In this document: positions 16,062 to 24,610 of the stretch, one piece after another | How the letters are laid out: each line of letters begins with the position of its first letter | Numbering within the stretch: position 1 is the stretch's first letter | Source of the DNA: Hyphomonadaceae bacterium | Lineage (GTDB): Bacteria; Pseudomonadota; Alphaproteobacteria; Caulobacterales; Aquidulcibacteraceae | Assembly: GCA_016791385.1 (NCBI GenBank) | Contig: JAEUMR010000022.1 | Location: forward strand, 1-64,000 | Reading direction: 5' to 3' | DNA: 64,000 nucleotides | Position numbers and translations under genes: made by a program | Notes under the pieces: model-generated | What the model was told of the DNA's origin: nothing | What the model saw: only the letters and a program-made list of their open reading frames with translations | The model's database searches: none

Positions 16062-17884
16062 TGGCCGCGCTGAACCCAACCATCGAAGCTGTCACCGAAC
16101 GCATCCGCGCCCGCAGCGCGCAGCGGCGGCGGCGCTATCTCGATCTGATCGACGCTTACGACGCGACCAAGCCTGCGCGGGTGAAGATCGCCGAAGCCAA
16201 CCGTGCGCATGGCGCCGCTGGTTGCGCCGTGCAGGACAAGATCGACTTGCTCGGCGGCAAGTGGCCGTCGATCGGCATCGTCACCGCCTACAACGACATG
16301 CTTTCGGCGCATGCGCCGTATGAGCGCTTTCCGGACATTATCCGCAAAGCGGCGCGGGAGAAGGGCGCGGTGGCGCAGGTCGCGGGCGGCGTGCCGGCGA
16401 TGTGCGACGGCGTCACTCAGGGTTTCGCCGGCATGGAGCTGTCGCTGTTCTCGCGCGATGTGATCGCGCTGAGCACCGCGGTTTCGCTGTCGCATTTGAC
16501 GTTCGACGCAGCGCTGCTGCTCGGCATTTGCGACAAGATCGTGCCGGGGCTGCTGATCGGCGCGCTGCGCTTTCCGTGGCTGCCGGTGATTTTCGTGCCA
16601 AGCGGGCCAATGCCGTCCGGCTTGCCCAACAAGGAGAAGGCCGCGCGCCGCCAGCTGTTTGCCGAGGGCAAGATCGGGCGCGAGGACTTGTTGCAGGCGG
16701 AAGCGGAGAGCTACCATTCGCCCGGTACATGCACGTTCTACGGCACCGCCAATTCCAATCAGATGATGATGGAATTGATGGGCCTGCACATGCCGAATGC
16801 GGCCTTCGTCAATCCCAACACGCCCTTGCGCGACGCGCTCACGATCGCCGCAACGCATCGCGCGGCGGAGATCACTGGTCTTGGCGATGATTACCGCCCG
16901 ATCGGACGCGTCATCGACGAGCGCTCAATTGTCAATGCGATGGTCGGCCTGATGGCGACCGGCGGCTCGACCAACCATTTCATCCATCTGCCGGCGATCG
17001 CACGCGCTGCCGGCATCGAGATCAATTGGGATGATTTCGGCGATGTCGCCAAGGTGACGCCGCTGCTGGCGAAGATCTATCCGAACGGCTCAGCCGATGT
17101 GAACGACTTCCGCGACGCGGGCGGGATGGCGTTTGTCACGCGCGAGCTGATCGGGCTCGGGTTGGTGCATGGCGATATCGCCACGGTCGCTGGCGATGGA
17201 CTTCAGCGCTACACGCAAGAGCCCAGGCTCGAAGGTGACAGCGTCGTGTGGCGCGACGCGCCTCCGCTCAGCCGCGACGAACGGATCGTGCGACCGGGCG
17301 CCAATCCGTTCCAGCCGCATGGCGGACTGGTGGTTATGGCCGGCGGGCTCGGCCGCGCGTGTGCGAAGACCTCGGCGGTTGGCGCGGCGTTCCTGACAGT
17401 CGAAGCGCCTGCGCTTGTGTTCGATACGCAAGCCGATGTGCAGGCCGCCTTCCGCGCAGGCGCGCTGGACCGCGATTGCGTCATCGTCGTGCGCGGGCAG
17501 GGGCCGCGCGCCAACGGCATGCCGGAATTGCACAAACTGATGCCGCTGATGGGCGCGCTACAGGACCGCGGCTTCAAGGTCGCGCTCGTCACAGACGGAC
17601 GCATGTCCGGCGCCAGCGGCAAGGTTCTGGCGGCGATCCACGTAACGCCAGAGGCGGCGGAGGGCGGACCGTTAGCGAAGGTGCGCGACGGCGACGTGCT
17701 GCGTGTCGATGGCGCGGCGGGCGTTCTCGACGTGGTTTCGCCAGCCGACTGGCGCGATCGCGCGCCGTCGCAACTGGACCTTGCCGGCAATCAGCGCGGC
17801 ATGGGCCGCGAGCTGTTCTCGCTGTTCCGCATCAACGCCAATTCCGCCGAGCACGGCGGTACGGCGCTGCCGGACTACGATTAA
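16061..17884 (+). CDS. edd: Phosphogluconate dehydratase (Entner-Doudoroff)
   Basis: The protein has 607 residues and belongs to the IlvD/Edd family. The conserved cysteines of the Fe-S cluster fall in [27 protein letters not shown] and [28 protein letters not shown]. The last stretch, with [19 protein letters not shown] at the C-terminus, separates Edd from IlvD. It converts 6-phosphogluconate to 2-keto-3-deoxy-6-phosphogluconate. It is the last gene of the glk-zwf-edd unit. The lactonase (pgl) and the aldolase (eda) that complete the route are not in this window. Confidence 0.95.
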   Translation: MAALNPTIEAVTERIRARSAQRRRRYLDLIDAYDATKPARVKIAEANRAHGAAGCAVQDKIDLLGGKWPSIGIVTAYNDMLSAHAPYERFPDIIRKAAREKGAVAQVAGGVPAMCDGVTQGFAGMELSLFSRDVIALSTAVSLSHLTFDAALLLGICDKIVPGLLIGALRFPWLPVIFVPSGPMPSGLPNKEKAARRQLFAEGKIGREDLLQAEAESYHSPGTCTFYGTANSNQMMMELMGLHMPNAAFVNPNTPLRDALTIAATHRAAEITGLGDDYRPIGRVIDERSIVNAMVGLMATGGSTNHFIHLPAIARAAGIEINWDDFGDVAKVTPLLAKIYPNGSADVNDFRDAGGMAFVTRELIGLGLVHGDIATVAGDGLQRYTQEPRLEGDSVVWRDAPPLSRDERIVRPGANPFQPHGGLVVMAGGLGRACAKTSAVGAAFLTVEAPALVFDTQADVQAAFRAGALDRDCVIVVRGQGPRANGMPELHKLMPLMGALQDRGFKVALVTDGRMSGASGKVLAAIHVTPEAAEGGPLAKVRDGDVLRVDGAAGVLDVVSPADWRDRAPSQLDLAGNQRGMGRELFSLFRINANSAEHGGTALPDYD

Positions 17885-17935
17885 GGCGACGCCGTCGGCG
17901 CCCGCCCATCGTCGCGCCGACAACCACGCCGCCTG

Positions 17936-18391
17936 CTAAACTGGCAGAGCGAGCGTGTGTTTGACTTCTTCCAGCACTGCGTACGTGCGCGTTTCGCGCA
18001 CGCCGGGGAGCGTGACGAGGATGTCGCCGAGAAAGGCGCGGTACGCCGCCATGTCGCGCACGCGCGCTTTGATCAGATAATCGAAGCCGCCCGCCACCAT
18101 GTGGCATTCGAGAATGTCGGGTTGCGTGCGCACGGCCTCGGCGAACGCTTCGAACACATCGCCGGTGGTGCGGTCGAGCAGCACTTCGACGAAGATCAGC
18201 AACGCGCGGTCGAGCTTCGAGGGCTCGAGCACGGCGACAGTGCCGACGATGTAGCCATTGGCGCGCAGGCGTTTGACCCGGTCAAAGCAGGCGGCCGGCG
18301 AGAGGTGGCAGGCCTCAGCGAGCGCCTGGTTGGTGATGCGCCCATCCGCCTGCAACGCGCGCAGGATTTTACGGTCGGTGTCGTCTAACAT
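17936..18391 (-). CDS. Lrp/AsnC-family regulator, probable activator of putA
   Basis: The protein has 151 residues, the standard Lrp size. The helix-turn-helix is in the N-terminal third (MLDDTDRKILRALQADGR, ALAEACHLSPAACFDRVKRL) and the ligand-binding RAM domain follows (LECHMVAGGFDYLIKARV). It is divergent from putA with a 116-bp spacer. In alphaproteobacteria this gene pair is the PutR-PutA arrangement, in which the Lrp-type protein activates proline degradation in the presence of proline. The role is inferred from that arrangement. Confidence 0.88.
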   Translation of the reverse strand: MLDDTDRKILRALQADGRITNQALAEACHLSPAACFDRVKRLRANGYIVGTVAVLEPSKLDRALLIFVEVLLDRTTGDVFEAFAEAVRTQPDILECHMVAGGFDYLIKARVRDMAAYRAFLGDILVTLPGVRETRTYAVLEEVKHTLALPV

Positions 18392-18507
18392 CGAAGGTTC
18401 TTCGGTCCAGGGGCCAGATGGCCTAAGTTATTCGGTCTGAGGCGCAAAATTATCAAGCACATTCGCCAAGAACGCTGTTATCAGCGCAAAATATTCGGAG
18501 GCGATCG
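18392..18507. promoter_or_regulatory. Divergent putR-putA control region with phased repeats
   Basis: The spacer contains GCGCAAAAT at 18442-18450 and again at 18484-18492 (42 bp apart, about four helix turns), and ATTCGG at 18430-18435 and 18493-18498 (63 bp apart, about six turns). Lrp-family octamers wrap DNA through such in-phase sites. This reading is suggestive only. Confidence 0.4.
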
Positions 18508-21500
18508 GTGTCTGCAGAAGTTCGTTTGTCCGCCGCGCGGCTTGCCATGGCCAACCTCTATCGCAGCCCAGAGCCGGAGGTGCTGCAGGGGTTGCTTGCT
18601 GACGCCAGTTTGCCGGCGAATGTCCGCGCACGTGTTGTGACGGGCGCCAAGGCGATCCTCTCCGATCTGCGCGCGGCGCAGTCCACCGGCTGGATCAATC
18701 GCTTTCTGCAGGAATATCGGCTCAACACCGATGAAGGCGTGGCCTTGCTGGCGTTGGCGGAAGCGTTTCTGCGCGTGCCCGATGCAGAGACCGCCGACGC
18801 GCTCATCCGCGACAAGCTCGGCGGCGCCGATTGGGGCTCGCATTCGGGGCAATCGGAATCACTTCTGGTCAATTCCGCAACGTTCGGCCTTGTGCTGACG
18901 CGGGCGCTTGTCAGCGAGGGGCGCGAGGCGGGCGCTTTGCGGCGGCTGGTCGCGCGCGCGGGCGAGCCGTTCGTGCGCACGGCTGTTGGCGCGGCGATGC
19001 GCATGATGGGCCAGGTGTTCGTCATGGGCCGCACCATCGACGAAGCGATGCGGCGCGCTGCGGACGAGGACAATCGCGGCTTCACCGCCAGCTTCGACAT
19101 GCTTGGCGAAGCCGCGCGCACGTACGCCGATGCGACGCGCTATTTCGAGGCGTATGACGCCGCCATCGGCGCGGTTGCAAGCTCGCAACTGGGGCGCGGC
19201 CACTCCATTTCGGTCAAGCTCTCTGCGTTGCATCCGCGTTATGAAACCGCTCATGCCGGCAAGTGCGTGCCTGACCTCATCGAAATGACGCGTCAGCTCG
19301 CGCGCAAGGCCGCGGCCGCGAACGTCGGCTTCACGATCGACGCTGAAGAGTGCGATCGCCTGATGATGTCGCTCGACATCATAGAGGGCGTGGCGCGCGA
19401 TCCCGCGCTCAAGCACTGGGACGGCCTCGGCATGGCGGTGCAGGCCTACGGCAAGCGCGCCCGCGCCGTGATCGGCTGGGCCGATGCGCTTGGCGAGGAG
19501 ATCAAGCGCAAATTCATGGTGCGCTTGGTGAAGGGCGCGTACTGGGATAGCGAGATCAAGCGCGCCCAAGTCGAAGGCCTTGCCGATTATCCAATCTTCA
19601 CGCGCAAGGCGGCGACCGACGTTTCCTATCTTGCCTGCGCGCGCGACATGCTCGCGAGCCGCAATCTCTTTCCGGCTTTCGCCAGCCACAACGCTCTCAC
19701 TGTGGCTACTATTCTCGAGTGGGTCGGCGAGCGCCGGGATTTCGAGTTCCAGCGCCTGCACGGGATGGGCGAAGGGCTTTATGAACGGCTCGTGCGCGAG
19801 GAGGGCTATGCCTGCCGCACTTACGCGCCGGTGGGCGGCCATCGCGAGTTGCTTGCGTATCTGGTGCGCCGCTTGCTGGAGAACGGCGCCAATTCTTCGT
19901 TCGTGCATCAGCTGGCTGACCCCGGTGTCACCGAGGATGATCTGCTCGCCGATCCGGCAGAGCGCATCGCCGAGGACGGCGGCAAGCCGCACCCCGCAAT
20001 TCTGCTTCCGCGCGACATCTTCCCGGGCCGCCTCAACTCAAGCGGCATCGATCTGCAGGACGCCGCGGCGTTGAAGCAGATCGCTAGCGAGATCAAAGCG
20101 ATGCCGGCAACGCTGCAAGCTGCGCCGTTGATTTCTGGCGAAGCCCGGGCGGGTGCGGCCAAGCCGGTGCGTTGCCCGGCTGATCGCGCGCGCCTTGCCG
20201 GTACGGTGGTCGAAGCGAGCGGGGAAGATGTCGCCGCTGCACTCGCCGCCGCTAGCGCCGCCGCGGACGCTTGGGACGCAACGCCGGTCGACGAGCGGGC
20301 GCAGTGTCTGGAGCGGCTGGCGGATCTGTTGGAGCAGCGCCGCGGCGAGCTGATGGCGCTTGCCGTGCACGAAGCCGGCAAGACGATTGGCGATGCTCTG
20401 GCTGAAGTGCGCGAGGCGGTGGATTTCTGCCGCTATTACGCGATCCAGGCGCGCGTTCAGTTTGCTCCCGAACGTTTGCCCGGGCCGACGGGCGAACTGA
20501 ATGAAATCCGGCTCGCGGGACGCGGCGTGTTTGCGTGCATCGCGCCTTGGAATTTTCCGCTGGCGATTTTTCTGGGACAAGTGGCGGCCGCACTGGGAGC
20601 CGGCAACAGCGTGCTTGCCAAGCCCGCGCCGCAGACGCCCCTGATCGCCTATCGCGCAATCCAGCTCGCGCACGAGGCTGGCGTGCCGAAGGACGTGCTG
20701 CATTTCTTGCCAGGCGGAGCGGAGGTCGGGCGTCTGCTTACGAGCGATCCGCGCATCGCCGGCGTCGCCTTTACGGGATCGACCGGGACGGCCCGCGCTA
20801 TCGCGCGTGCGCTGCTGGAGGACGAGCGACGCGGCATCGTTCCACTGATCGCCGAGACCGGCGGTCTCAACGCCATGATCGTCGATTCAACCGCATTGCC
20901 GGAACAGGTTGTGGCCGATGTCGTCACCTCGGCTTTCCGTTCCGCTGGACAGCGATGCTCGGCGCTGCGCTTGCTTGTCCTGCAGGAGGACATCGCCGAG
21001 CGCATTCTTGAGATGCTCAAAGGCGCAATGGATGCGCTCGTGCTCGGCGATCCGCTGGATGTCCGCACCGATGTCGGCCCGGTGATCGACGAGGCGGCGC
21101 GCGACAAGCTCGAAGCCTATCGCCAATCCATGAAGGCGCGCTGGCTGCACACGGTCGCAGCGCCCGCCGGCCTGTTCGTTGCGCCGACGATCATCGGACT
21201 CGATCAAATCGAAGACCTGAAACAGGAATGGTTCGGGCCAATCCTGCACGTCGCGACGTGGAAGCGCGGCGCGCTCGATCAAACCATTGCGCGCATCAAT
21301 GCGAGCGGGTTCGGTCTGACCATGGGACTGCATAGCCGCATTGCCGGGGCGTCCGAGCGCGTGCGCCAGTGCGCGAAGGTCGGCAACCTTTACGTCAATC
21401 GTTCGATGATCGGCGCGGTGGTGGGCAGCCAGCCGTTCGGCGGCGAAGGCTTCTCCGGCACTGGCCCCAAGGCCGGCGGTCCGCGCTATGTCGCGCGCTT

Positions 21501-21579
21501 CGCCACCGAGCGCACGTTGTCGATCGACACCACCTCTGCCGGCGGCAATGCGAGCCTGCTCTCGCTGGCGAGCCATTAA
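18508..21579 (+). CDS. putA: Bifunctional proline dehydrogenase / pyrroline-5-carboxylate dehydrogenase
   Basis: The protein has 1023 residues. The start is GTG at 18508 with GGAG 7 bases upstream. The N-terminal part lacks the ribbon-helix-helix DNA-binding domain of E. coli PutA, so this is a catalytic-only PutA, consistent with a separate Lrp regulator. The FAD-dependent proline dehydrogenase barrel shows [44 protein letters not shown] and [11 protein letters not shown]. The aldehyde dehydrogenase half shows [19 protein letters not shown], the active-site Glu in [10 protein letters not shown] and Cys817 in [14 protein letters not shown]. It oxidises proline to glutamate at the inner membrane face. 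Confidence 0.96.
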   Translation: MSAEVRLSAARLAMANLYRSPEPEVLQGLLADASLPANVRARVVTGAKAILSDLRAAQSTGWINRFLQEYRLNTDEGVALLALAEAFLRVPDAETADALIRDKLGGADWGSHSGQSESLLVNSATFGLVLTRALVSEGREAGALRRLVARAGEPFVRTAVGAAMRMMGQVFVMGRTIDEAMRRAADEDNRGFTASFDMLGEAARTYADATRYFEAYDAAIGAVASSQLGRGHSISVKLSALHPRYETAHAGKCVPDLIEMTRQLARKAAAANVGFTIDAEECDRLMMSLDIIEGVARDPALKHWDGLGMAVQAYGKRARAVIGWADALGEEIKRKFMVRLVKGAYWDSEIKRAQVEGLADYPIFTRKAATDVSYLACARDMLASRNLFPAFASHNALTVATILEWVGERRDFEFQRLHGMGEGLYERLVREEGYACRTYAPVGGHRELLAYLVRRLLENGANSSFVHQLADPGVTEDDLLADPAERIAEDGGKPHPAILLPRDIFPGRLNSSGIDLQDAAALKQIASEIKAMPATLQAAPLISGEARAGAAKPVRCPADRARLAGTVVEASGEDVAAALAAASAAADAWDATPVDERAQCLERLADLLEQRRGELMALAVHEAGKTIGDALAEVREAVDFCRYYAIQARVQFAPERLPGPTGELNEIRLAGRGVFACIAPWNFPLAIFLGQVAAALGAGNSVLAKPAPQTPLIAYRAIQLAHEAGVPKDVLHFLPGGAEVGRLLTSDPRIAGVAFTGSTGTARAIARALLEDERRGIVPLIAETGGLNAMIVDSTALPEQVVADVVTSAFRSAGQRCSALRLLVLQEDIAERILEMLKGAMDALVLGDPLDVRTDVGPVIDEAARDKLEAYRQSMKARWLHTVAAPAGLFVAPTIIGLDQIEDLKQEWFGPILHVATWKRGALDQTIARINASGFGLTMGLHSRIAGASERVRQCAKVGNLYVNRSMIGAVVGSQPFGGEGFSGTGPKAGGPRYVARFATERTLSIDTTSAGGNASLLSLASH

Positions 21580-21615
21580 GCGGACGCGCGCCGGCGCTCG
21601 CTATAGTGTGAGGCT

Positions 21616-22383
21616 ATGCAGACCATCGCTTCGGGCCGCGTTGCATTTTGGCAGGGTGGCAGCCTCTGGGTTTTCGATGTGCCTGGCGGCGCCGCTGCGC
21701 CCAGCCGCAACGACATGCATGCGCACCACGCGTTTCAGCTGACCTTTGCATTGGGCGGGGAGTTCGTGCTGCACCTCGAAGACCGGGAGCTCTCTTCATC
21801 GGCTGCGGTCGTGGCGCCGGACATCCCGCATGCATTCCAGGCGCGCGGCCTGGTCGGGCTTCTGTTCATTGAACCGGAGAGCCGGGCTGGGCGCGCGATG
21901 GCGCAATTGATGTCCGGCGAGCCGGGAAGGCTTATCAGCGCCGAACAGGCGCGCGACGCTCCACACCTCTTCAAGCAGGCGTTCGCCGAGCCCACCGATC
22001 ACCGCAGCGCGATGCGCGATGCCGGCATGTTAGTCTGTGATCGCATCGCCGGTCACGCGCGCAGCACCGAGCCGGACCGGCGCGTTCGGGGGATGATCCG
22101 TTGGGCGAGCGAGCATCTCGACGCCGCGCCGGCCATCAACGCGGCGGCCGAGAGCGTGGGGCTTTCGCCAAGCCGCGCCAGCCATCTGTTCGTGGAAGAG
22201 ACCGGGCTGCCGTTCCGCACCTATGTGCTGTGGCTCCGCGTCACCCGCGCCGTCGACGCTTATGCGGCGGGAGCGAGCCTCACTTCAGCGGCGCAGGAGG
22301 CTGGCTTTGCCGATTCCGCGCATCTGAGCCGCACCTTCAAGCGCATGTTCGGCATGCCCGCCGCTTCGCTCGAAATGTCGTAG
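21616..22383 (+). CDS. AraC-family transcriptional regulator
   Basis: The protein has 255 residues. An N-terminal cupin-like sensor (MHAHHAFQLTFALGGEFVLHLEDRE...APDIPHAFQARG) carries a His-rich MHAHH patch that could bind metal or a small ligand. The C-terminal double helix-turn-helix is typical: AAESVGLSPSRASHLFVEETGLPFRTYVLWLRV and AAQEAGFADSAHLSRTFKRMFG. It starts 36 bp after putA in the same direction. The target is unknown; the Cys-rich peptide gene 91 bp downstream is one candidate. Confidence 0.88.
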   Translation: MQTIASGRVAFWQGGSLWVFDVPGGAAAPSRNDMHAHHAFQLTFALGGEFVLHLEDRELSSSAAVVAPDIPHAFQARGLVGLLFIEPESRAGRAMAQLMSGEPGRLISAEQARDAPHLFKQAFAEPTDHRSAMRDAGMLVCDRIAGHARSTEPDRRVRGMIRWASEHLDAAPAINAAAESVGLSPSRASHLFVEETGLPFRTYVLWLRVTRAVDAYAAGASLTSAAQEAGFADSAHLSRTFKRMFGMPAASLEMS

Positions 22384-22474
22384 CTGTTTCGTTCAAGCGG
22401 CCAACGCGGCGTGGTCTTAGGTCTCCTCTTGTCCAGCCCGGACGATATCGAAGACCCAACCCACGGAGACCAAG

Positions 22475-22609
22475 ATGTTCAATGCTCTGAAAGCCTTCCT
22501 GGCGAACACCAATGAAGGTAGCTGCGGGTGCAGCGCAACGTGCCGCTGCGGCCCGGCCTGCCGCTGCCAAACCGAGCGCTGCAGCGAAGATTGCACCTGC
22601 GCAAGCTGA
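22475..22609 (+). CDS. Cys-rich metallothionein-like peptide (44 aa)
   Basis: This short frame starts with an ATG at 22475 preceded by GGAG at 22465-22468 (6-base spacing). The product begins MFNALKAFLANTNEGS, then has nine cysteines in 26 residues at positions 17, 19, 23, 25, 29, 31, 36, 40 and 42, giving C-x-C-x3-C-x-C-x3-C-x-C-x4-C-x3-C-x-C. That density and the regular CxC pairs are typical of metallothioneins, which bind Zn, Cd or Cu in thiolate clusters in the cytoplasm. The spacing does not match the known cyanobacterial/pseudomonad SmtA/BmtA pattern as I know it, and there is no histidine. A strong hairpin follows the stop. The function is inferred from composition. Confidence 0.7.
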   Translation: MFNALKAFLANTNEGSCGCSATCRCGPACRCQTERCSEDCTCAS

Positions 22610-22615
22610 AGCGAA

Positions 22616-22640
22616 GCCCGGGGCGCGTAGCGTCCCGGGC
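22616..22640 (+). terminator. Strong hairpin downstream of the Cys-rich peptide gene
   Basis: GCCCGGGGCGC pairs with GCGTCCCGGGC over 11 positions (one G-T wobble) around a 3-base GTA loop, 7 bp after the stop. No T-run follows, so it may terminate with Rho or protect the mRNA end. Confidence 0.55.
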
Positions 22641-22671
22641 GCACGCCTCTGGGGCGACTTAAGCGGGCGAT

Positions 22672-22830
22672 TCAGCCGACAGCTGCCGTTTCCTTCCGTG
22701 ACACGCTCAGAAGCCCCGCGGTCACGATCAGAGCCCAGGCGAGCGTGGCTTCCCATGGCCCCGATTGCGCCGCTGAGGCGGCAACCGCGAGCCATGAGAT
22801 GCCGATCACGGGGAGGGTGATTGCACGCAT
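22672..22830 (-). CDS. Small membrane protein of unknown function (52 aa)
   Basis: The frame starts at an ATG at 22830 with a GGAGA ribosome site 8 bases upstream. The product begins MRAITLPVIGISWLAVAASA and has two short hydrophobic stretches (residues 4-20 and about 29-43) separated by SGPWEA, with a basic tail SRKETAAVG. I do not recognise a family. It is convergent with the Cys-rich peptide gene. A good ribosome site and membrane-like composition support it, but it has no homology evidence. Confidence 0.5.
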   Translation of the reverse strand: MRAITLPVIGISWLAVAASAAQSGPWEATLAWALIVTAGLLSVSRKETAAVG

Positions 22831-22943
22831 GATAAATCTCCGCCGCCATAGCTAAATGGGGCGAAGCGGGCGGCCAATGCGGCCGCACTGAAGTGTGGCC
22901 TTAGGCTGGCTGAACGGTGCGCGGCTGGCGGCGGGCGCGGTGA

Positions 22944-24212
22944 TCAGACGATGAGCAGTGAAAGCTGGTGGATGGAGAGGCCGATCAGGCCGCCGATCAG
23001 CGTGCCGTTGATGCGGATATATTGCAGATCGGGGCCGACATTCTGTTCGAGCTTGTCGACTACGGTGCGCGTGTCCCAATTGCGGATTGTTTGCGAGATC
23101 AGCCCAGCGACGTCGCCGCCGTGACGGCCAGCGATCTCGGAGAGCAGCGCGCGCAAGCGCCGGTTGATGGTCTCGCGCACTTCGTCGTCCTCGAGCAAAG
23201 CGGCGCCGAAGCGCTGGATGCCGTCGCTGAGCGCGGCGCGGGCGGAGCCCGGATCGTTGGCGCTTGAGCGCGCGGCTTCCTTCAGCGCGCGCCACACTTC
23301 GCCGAAATAGGCGCCGACGGCGGGGTGGGCGAGGACGTCGCGGACGACTTGCTCGATCTGCGCGCGCAGCTGCGGCGAGTTTTGCAGGTCGTCAGCGAAC
23401 TTGTGCAGCATCTCGGTAACGCGCTGGCGCACCGGGTGATCCTGCTGCTTGGAGATGTCGTCGAGCGTCTGCTCCATCGCGTCGATCAGCGCGTCGGAGG
23501 CGCGCGCGTCGAGCGAGATGAGGCGCCACACCCATGACGTTTGCGAACGCACTTGCTCGCGGATGGCCGGCTCGTGTTGCTCCAGCGCGCGCCAGCCTTC
23601 GCTGACGGCGGCGTCGAGCACGAGCTGGTGGCGGCCATGGTCAGTGAGCAATCTGAGACCGCGGCCGACCATCGGCGAAAGCCGCTCGTCGCGGCTCATG
23701 TCGCCGATCTGGCGGCGCACGAAATCGGCGACCACTTCGTCATCGAGCAGGTCGGCGATGGCGGGCAACGCATCCATCACGCCGTCGGCGATGCGCGTGG
23801 CCGCAGTGCGGTCGGCCAGCTGACGGCCAATCGCGCTGGCGAGATCGCGATCTTGCAAGTGTGCGCTGATGACGGAGGGGGCGAGGAAATTCACGGTGAC
23901 GAATTCGCCCAGCGCGTCGGCGATGCGGTTCTTGCTGTTGGGGATGACGGCGGTGTGCGGGATCGGCAGTCCGAGCGGGCGCCGGAACAGCGCCGTCACT
24001 GCAAACCAATCAGCGAGCCCGCCAACCAGGGAGGCCTCGGCGAAAGCGCGCAGATAGCCCCAGGCAGGATGGCCGCTCTCGCCATGAAGCAGCGCGACGA
24101 TGTAGAGCGCCGCCATGATGAAAAGCAGGCCGCCGGCGATCCAACGCATCGCCGCGAGCGACATCCGGCGGCGTGGTGTTGCGGGCTCTTCCGCTGCAGA
24201 TGGGGCGTCCAT
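22944..24212 (-). CDS. DUF445 family membrane protein
   Basis: The protein has 422 residues. A membrane segment lies near the N-terminus (MRWIAGGLLFIMAALYIVALL), followed by the DUF445 hallmark GGLADWFAVTALFRRPLGLPIPHTAVIP with LGEFVTVNFL. A long helical middle region and a C-terminal membrane segment (NGTLIGGLIGLSIHQLSLLI) complete the usual layout. The biochemical function of the family is not established; it is an inner-membrane protein. It is divergent from the small protein at 24318. Confidence 0.88.
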   Translation of the reverse strand: MDAPSAAEEPATPRRRMSLAAMRWIAGGLLFIMAALYIVALLHGESGHPAWGYLRAFAEASLVGGLADWFAVTALFRRPLGLPIPHTAVIPNSKNRIADALGEFVTVNFLAPSVISAHLQDRDLASAIGRQLADRTAATRIADGVMDALPAIADLLDDEVVADFVRRQIGDMSRDERLSPMVGRGLRLLTDHGRHQLVLDAAVSEGWRALEQHEPAIREQVRSQTSWVWRLISLDARASDALIDAMEQTLDDISKQQDHPVRQRVTEMLHKFADDLQNSPQLRAQIEQVVRDVLAHPAVGAYFGEVWRALKEAARSSANDPGSARAALSDGIQRFGAALLEDDEVRETINRRLRALLSEIAGRHGGDVAGLISQTIRNWDTRTVVDKLEQNVGPDLQYIRINGTLIGGLIGLSIHQLSLLIV

Positions 24213-24317
24213 AGACCTTTCCTCGCGGCAACAATGTCAGCCACCGCCATGTGGCGCTTGATTCAGCACAAGACAAATCTCGCGCCAGGGCGTTAGCATT
24301 GCCATGTTGGAGCAGAT

Positions 24318-24566
24318 ATGCGGATTCTCGGCACTGTGTTTCTGGTTGGGGCGGGTGTGATTGCGGTTGGCGCCGTGATCGCAGCGCCCCGGATTCTGCG
24401 CGTCGCCCGTCCGCTGGTGCGCGACGGCTTGAAGCGCGGCATGGAATTCTATGAGCGTGTGCGCGGTGCGGCGGCGGAATTCTCCGAAGATGTCGAAGAT
24501 CTGGTCGCTGAAGTGAAGGCCGAGGTCACGACGCCGGCGGCGGCGCGCAGCGTCGAGAAAACCTAA
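24318..24566 (+). CDS. Small single-pass membrane protein next to the P-type ATPase (DUF5132-like)
   Basis: The protein has 82 residues. One N-terminal membrane segment (ILGTVFLVGAGVIAVGAVIAAPRIL) is followed by a basic patch and an acidic amphipathic helix (EFSEDVEDLVAEVKAEV). Small proteins of this build (DUF5132-like, from memory) are often encoded beside cation ATPases with HMA-like N-termini, and here the converging neighbour is such an ATPase. The function is unknown. Confidence 0.7.
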   Translation: MRILGTVFLVGAGVIAVGAVIAAPRILRVARPLVRDGLKRGMEFYERVRGAAAEFSEDVEDLVAEVKAEVTTPAAARSVEKT

Positions 24567-24610
24567 AGCGGGCGGCGCTAAATCGAACGCAAGCAGCCGA
24601 CATTAGGCGC

